In this document: piece after piece, positions 31,370-33,925 of the stretch
Layout: the number at the start of each line of letters is the position of its first letter
Numbering within the stretch: position 1 is the first letter of the stretch
Assembly: GCF_000317595.1 (NCBI RefSeq)
Contig: NZ_AEJC01000148.1
Coordinates: 1-33,925 of the forward strand
From: Streptomyces ipomoeae 91-03
Lineage (GTDB): Bacteria > Actinomycetota > Actinomycetes > Streptomycetales > Streptomycetaceae
Length of the DNA: 33,925 bases
Direction: 5' to 3'
Notes under the pieces: generated by a model
The model's input: the letters and a program-made list of their open reading frames with translations, nothing else
Told to the model about the DNA's origin: nothing
Database searches by the model: none
Position numbers and translations under genes: made by a program

Positions 31370-32108
31370 GCGCGTCGCCCTCCGTCAGTAGCCGGTCGAT
31401 GAGTCGGTAGCTGTTCTCCACCGTCTGCTCGACGCTGGCCAGCACTGCTTCGGCATGCTCGGGCACAGTTCCTCGGTGGATGGCTCCGGCGATCTGGTTG
31501 AGGTTGTTGCCGACGCGGTTCAGCGCAACCGTGTGGGTCTCTATGGCCTCGATCAGTGGGCGGACGGGATCGTCCTCCGGGCTGCCGACCAGGCCCGCCT
31601 TGCCGAGGGCGACGGCGAGAGCGGCGTCGCCGACGAAGCCGGCGAATTTCTGGCCACGCCGCTCGGCCTCCTTGGCGATGATGCGGACCGCGGTCGGAGT
31701 GAAGCGGATGGTCTTCTCCTGGTCGCGCTTCTCGGTGGTGCGCTTGCGGTTCATCAGCGTGGGCAGTGCCGGGGCGTCAGGTTCGCGCCATGAGGGCTGC
31801 TCGATAGGCGGTAGGGCATCGACGGGCGGATTGGCGGGTGCGGATGCGGATTCGGCGACAGGCGCGATAGTGGGCGCGGGTATCCCCTTCCTTGGCTCGG
31901 GTGGCCGCTGGCGCCCGGCCTCCTCCTGCGCCACCCCGGGTGCGGGGGCAAGCGCGGACGAAGCCTCGTTAGAGGCTCGTTCGCTCCAGCTTGCTGCTCG
32001 TCGGCGGGCGAAGCTGAACAGCCCCCTGCGGCGCTGGAAGGGGGCTTTGCTGGTGCCTGTGTCGGGCAAGGCTGATGCTCCATTGGTGTGTGGGTGGGGC
32101 TTCGGCAC
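31359..32108 (-). CDS. MobC-family relaxosome protein
   Basis: A 249-residue protein. The first ~115 residues are Pro/Ala/Ser-rich and probably disordered. The conserved part starts at RKRTTEKRDQEKTIRFTPTA, a ribbon-helix-helix-like DNA-binding stretch, and continues with the MobC signature HTVALNRVGNNLNQIAGAIH. MobC binds next to oriT, helps melt it and loads the relaxase. The start is GTG at 32108 with only a weak ribosome site; a shorter start before the conserved part is possible. It is coupled to the relaxase downstream, and the inverted repeats at 32109-32253 lie just upstream. Confidence 0.88.
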   Translation of the reverse strand: MPKPHPHTNGASALPDTGTSKAPFQRRRGLFSFARRRAASWSERASNEASSALAPAPGVAQEEAGRQRPPEPRKGIPAPTIAPVAESASAPANPPVDALPPIEQPSWREPDAPALPTLMNRKRTTEKRDQEKTIRFTPTAVRIIAKEAERRGQKFAGFVGDAALAVALGKAGLVGSPEDDPVRPLIEAIETHTVALNRVGNNLNQIAGAIHRGTVPEHAEAVLASVEQTVENSYRLIDRLLTEGDAHGA

Positions 32109-32253
32109 ATCCGTTGCATCCGTCGCACGGCTGGTCAGAGCAGGTACGGACGCGGCCGCAGGTACGGAGTGATCCGTATTGGCGAGGAGATCCGTCCCCG
32201 CGCTGACCTGCGCGGGGACGGATGCGACGGAGTGATACGGACCCAGGGAGGTG
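32109..32253. other. Candidate origin of transfer (oriT) with nested inverted repeats
   Basis: The 145-bp gap upstream of mobC contains a perfect 13-bp-arm hairpin (ATCCGTCCCCGCG, loop CTGACCTG, CGCGGGGACGGAT; 32190-32223). It also contains a second inverted repeat TACGGA-GTGA-TCCGTA (32163-32178) and two direct GCAGGTACGGA copies 18 bases apart (32140 and 32158). oriT regions typically sit just upstream of mobC/relaxase genes and have this architecture. The big hairpin could also terminate the DUF3631 transcript. Confidence 0.6.
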
Positions 32254-33906
32254 TCAGCGAGCGCGCTTGGGTCCTGCGGTGCCGCCGGGCGGACCGACTG
32301 GCAGCGCCCCGGATGGAGGGGCCGGCGGTTTGCCCTCGGCCGGGCGTGCGGGTGCAGACACGTGCTCAGGCATGGAGGGTCGGGCGGGGGTGGGGCAGTA
32401 GCGGGCCCAGGCGTCGAGGAACTGGTTGCGGGCGTATGCCTTGGCCTGCCTGCCGTTCTCGAAACGGTGGTTGGCCGGGCTGATGCCGAAGTCCCGTAGC
32501 AGGTTGGCCAGGTGGTAGGCGTTCAGGCCCTTGGTGCCGTACTCGGCCCATGGCGCTTCGGCGTCCTGGACGAGGGCGGCGAGCAGGTCCTGGCTGCGCA
32601 GGGCCTCCCTGCCGCCCTCCTGCTCGAAGACGCGGCGGATGTCACGCAGCAACCGCGTCTTCAGGGTCGTCTGCTCGTCTTGGACCACCTCGTTGCGCGT
32701 CATCGCCAGGCAGGCGGCACGGGCCTGCGCGGGCCAGTGCCCGCCGGCCAGATCGGCGACGATGATCAACGGCTCCCAGGTGTCCGCAGCGCGGTCCTCG
32801 ACAGGCATCTTCGGCACCAAGCCCGCAGCGACGCCACGCAGCGGGACCAGCCATGCGGCAAGCCGGTCACGCAGTGCGTTCAACTCGGGTACCGAGTAGC
32901 GCGAGCGAAATGGGGTGATCCGCTCGCCCGGCTTGCGCTTCTGCATACGCAGCACGACCGCCCGGTCCATGATCGTGTCCGGCAGGTCGCCGATACCGGC
33001 CAGTGCGGCCATCGCGAAGGTGGAAAACGCCGTCGGCTTGTGCTCCGGTCCGGAGATCCGCCAGGCGGGCCGGTTGCGCTGGTGCCCGGCGTTCAGCAGA
33101 CCGCGCAGGTCCTCCTTCTCGCCCGCCTTGGGGCCGAAGATGGTGTCGGCCTCGTCCACGAGCAGCGTCGGCGGGTTCTTGCCGATGATGCGGAAGACCA
33201 CCGCGGGGGACGTGTTCACCGTCATCATCGGCTGGTGCACGGTCTCGTGGAGCACGTCCAGGACACGGGACTTGCCGCACCCCTTGGTCGGTCCCACCAC
33301 TGCCAGCCGTGGCGCGTGCTGGAGAGCGGGCTGGATGTGGGATGCGGCCACCCACAGAGTGACCGCGGTCAATGCCTCCTCGCTCGGCAGCACCACGTAC
33401 CGACCGATCGCCGCACGTAGCTCGTCCAGCAGCACAGATCCCTCGTCGGCCACCCGACCGGTTGCGCCAACTCGGTCCCCGGTTCCCGATCCGTCGCCGG
33501 GGACCGCGGTCTCCGAGGTGCCGTGGGGACCGCGGTCCCCAATCGTGGTCCGCGCGACCGGAATTCGGGGACCGGGTACGGGGACCGACTGACCGGAAGT
33601 GGCCGATTGGTCCGCGCTCGGAGCGGTGTCCGGTCCGCCCGGACCAGCATGGTCGGGCGTCTGCGGTCCGGTTCGCAGGCCGCTGACCTGTGGATCTTCT
33701 GTATCGGTGGATATTCGGTCCGCGACCTCTGGCAGTTGCGGACCATCACCGTCATGCGGTTGGTCCGCGGTCACCGAGACAGCGGACCGTACGTCCGTCT
33801 GGTCCGCGTGACGCCCGGGGACGCCCTTGCCGGGGACCGCGACCTCGGGCCACTTGACTTCGGGGACCGTGTTCGGGGTGGTGTTGGGGGACGTAGAGTC
33901 CTCCAT
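32254..33906 (-). CDS. DUF3631-family P-loop ATPase
   Basis: A 550-residue protein typical of actinobacterial integrative elements and phages. Residues 1-165 are Pro/Gly/Asp/Thr-rich and probably disordered. The ATPase core shows Walker A in VVGPTKGCGKSRVLD and Walker B in PTLLVDEADTIFG, plus an arginine-containing RGLLNAGHQR segment. After it comes the DUF3631 body (DRAVVLRMQKRKPGERI; AADTWEPLIIVADLAGG) and a Pro-rich tail. The ATG has GAGAGGAA upstream and lies close to the window edge. In related elements DUF3631 proteins often sit near replication or primase genes, so a role in element replication is likely but unproven. The first 500 bases of the gene hold repeated GGGGACC motifs. Confidence 0.88.
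   Translation of the reverse strand: MEDSTSPNTTPNTVPEVKWPEVAVPGKGVPGRHADQTDVRSAVSVTADQPHDGDGPQLPEVADRISTDTEDPQVSGLRTGPQTPDHAGPGGPDTAPSADQSATSGQSVPVPGPRIPVARTTIGDRGPHGTSETAVPGDGSGTGDRVGATGRVADEGSVLLDELRAAIGRYVVLPSEEALTAVTLWVAASHIQPALQHAPRLAVVGPTKGCGKSRVLDVLHETVHQPMMTVNTSPAVVFRIIGKNPPTLLVDEADTIFGPKAGEKEDLRGLLNAGHQRNRPAWRISGPEHKPTAFSTFAMAALAGIGDLPDTIMDRAVVLRMQKRKPGERITPFRSRYSVPELNALRDRLAAWLVPLRGVAAGLVPKMPVEDRAADTWEPLIIVADLAGGHWPAQARAACLAMTRNEVVQDEQTTLKTRLLRDIRRVFEQEGGREALRSQDLLAALVQDAEAPWAEYGTKGLNAYHLANLLRDFGISPANHRFENGRQAKAYARNQFLDAWARYCPTPARPSMPEHVSAPARPAEGKPPAPPSGALPVGPPGGTAGPKRAR
33499..33870. repeat. GGGGACC/GGTCC motif cluster with a 16-bp palindrome
   Basis: GGGGACCGCGGTCCCC (33525-33540) is a perfect palindrome, and GGGGACCGCGGTCTCC (33499-33514) differs by one base. 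At least four more GGGGACC and one GGGGACG copies follow within about 350 bases, together with repeated TGGTCCGCG. All lie in the disordered N-terminal coding part of the DUF3631 gene. They could be iterons for replication initiation or merely Val-Pro codon repetition. Confidence 0.5.
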
Positions 33907-33925
33907 AGACGTTCCTCTCAGGTGA

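Overview
The window is high-GC actinobacterial DNA, almost certainly from a Streptomyces. The GC-rich third codon positions, frequent GTG/TTG starts, an EshA-type encapsulin, a CUT1 sugar ABC operon with no ATPase of its own, TPR-CHAT proteins and WD40 relics all point there. Positions 1 to about 19,900 look like ordinary chromosomal-arm content. Positions about 20,300 to the right edge look like an accessory, mobilizable or integrative element that continues past the window.

Left part. A small cell-wall amidase (minus) is divergent from a two-gene encapsulin module: a family 2B shell protein with an inserted cyclic-nucleotide-binding domain, then a polyprenyl synthase with a long disordered N-terminus, the expected cargo enzyme. 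Next come a TetR regulator divergent from a dihydrofolate-reductase-like enzyme, a small zinc-ribbon protein, a YCII/DGPF protein and a two-domain VOC protein. A decayed DrrA-type ABC ATPase that has lost both nucleotide-binding motifs follows. A sugar utilisation locus (two permeases, a binding lipoprotein, a LacI repressor and a divergent GH32-like hydrolase) surrounds a candidate LacI operator. A relic of a WD40 protein C-terminus lies beyond it.

Middle. A compact operon encodes a 68-residue protein, a three-helix membrane protein, a 1371-residue TPR-CHAT protease with an apparently intact His/Cys dyad, and a DUF3592 membrane protein. This looks like a regulated protease or conflict module.

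Right part (accessory). A SIR2-domain protein, a likely NAD-consuming defence effector, lies next to three adjacent genes whose products share one short Gly/Asn/His-rich motif, QHNHGSGTF(V/I)GGD. Two of these are membrane proteins with the motif at the N-terminus. The third is a small helical protein with the motif at the very C-terminus. This layout resembles amyloid-motif (BASS-like) signalling in which a helical Bell/HeLo-like domain carries a C-terminal prion-like motif. I consider it the best candidate for an undescribed system here. A Nudix hydrolase and an XRE-TPR regulator sit upstream on the same strand. Divergent from them is a run of a hypothetical protein, a kinase-like protein with altered catalytic residues, a SAM methyltransferase and a HAD-like protein. 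The element ends in the window with a relaxase, a MobC protein, an inverted-repeat-rich candidate oriT and a DUF3631 ATPase.

All functional calls are from reading the sequence. No database search or structure prediction was run.
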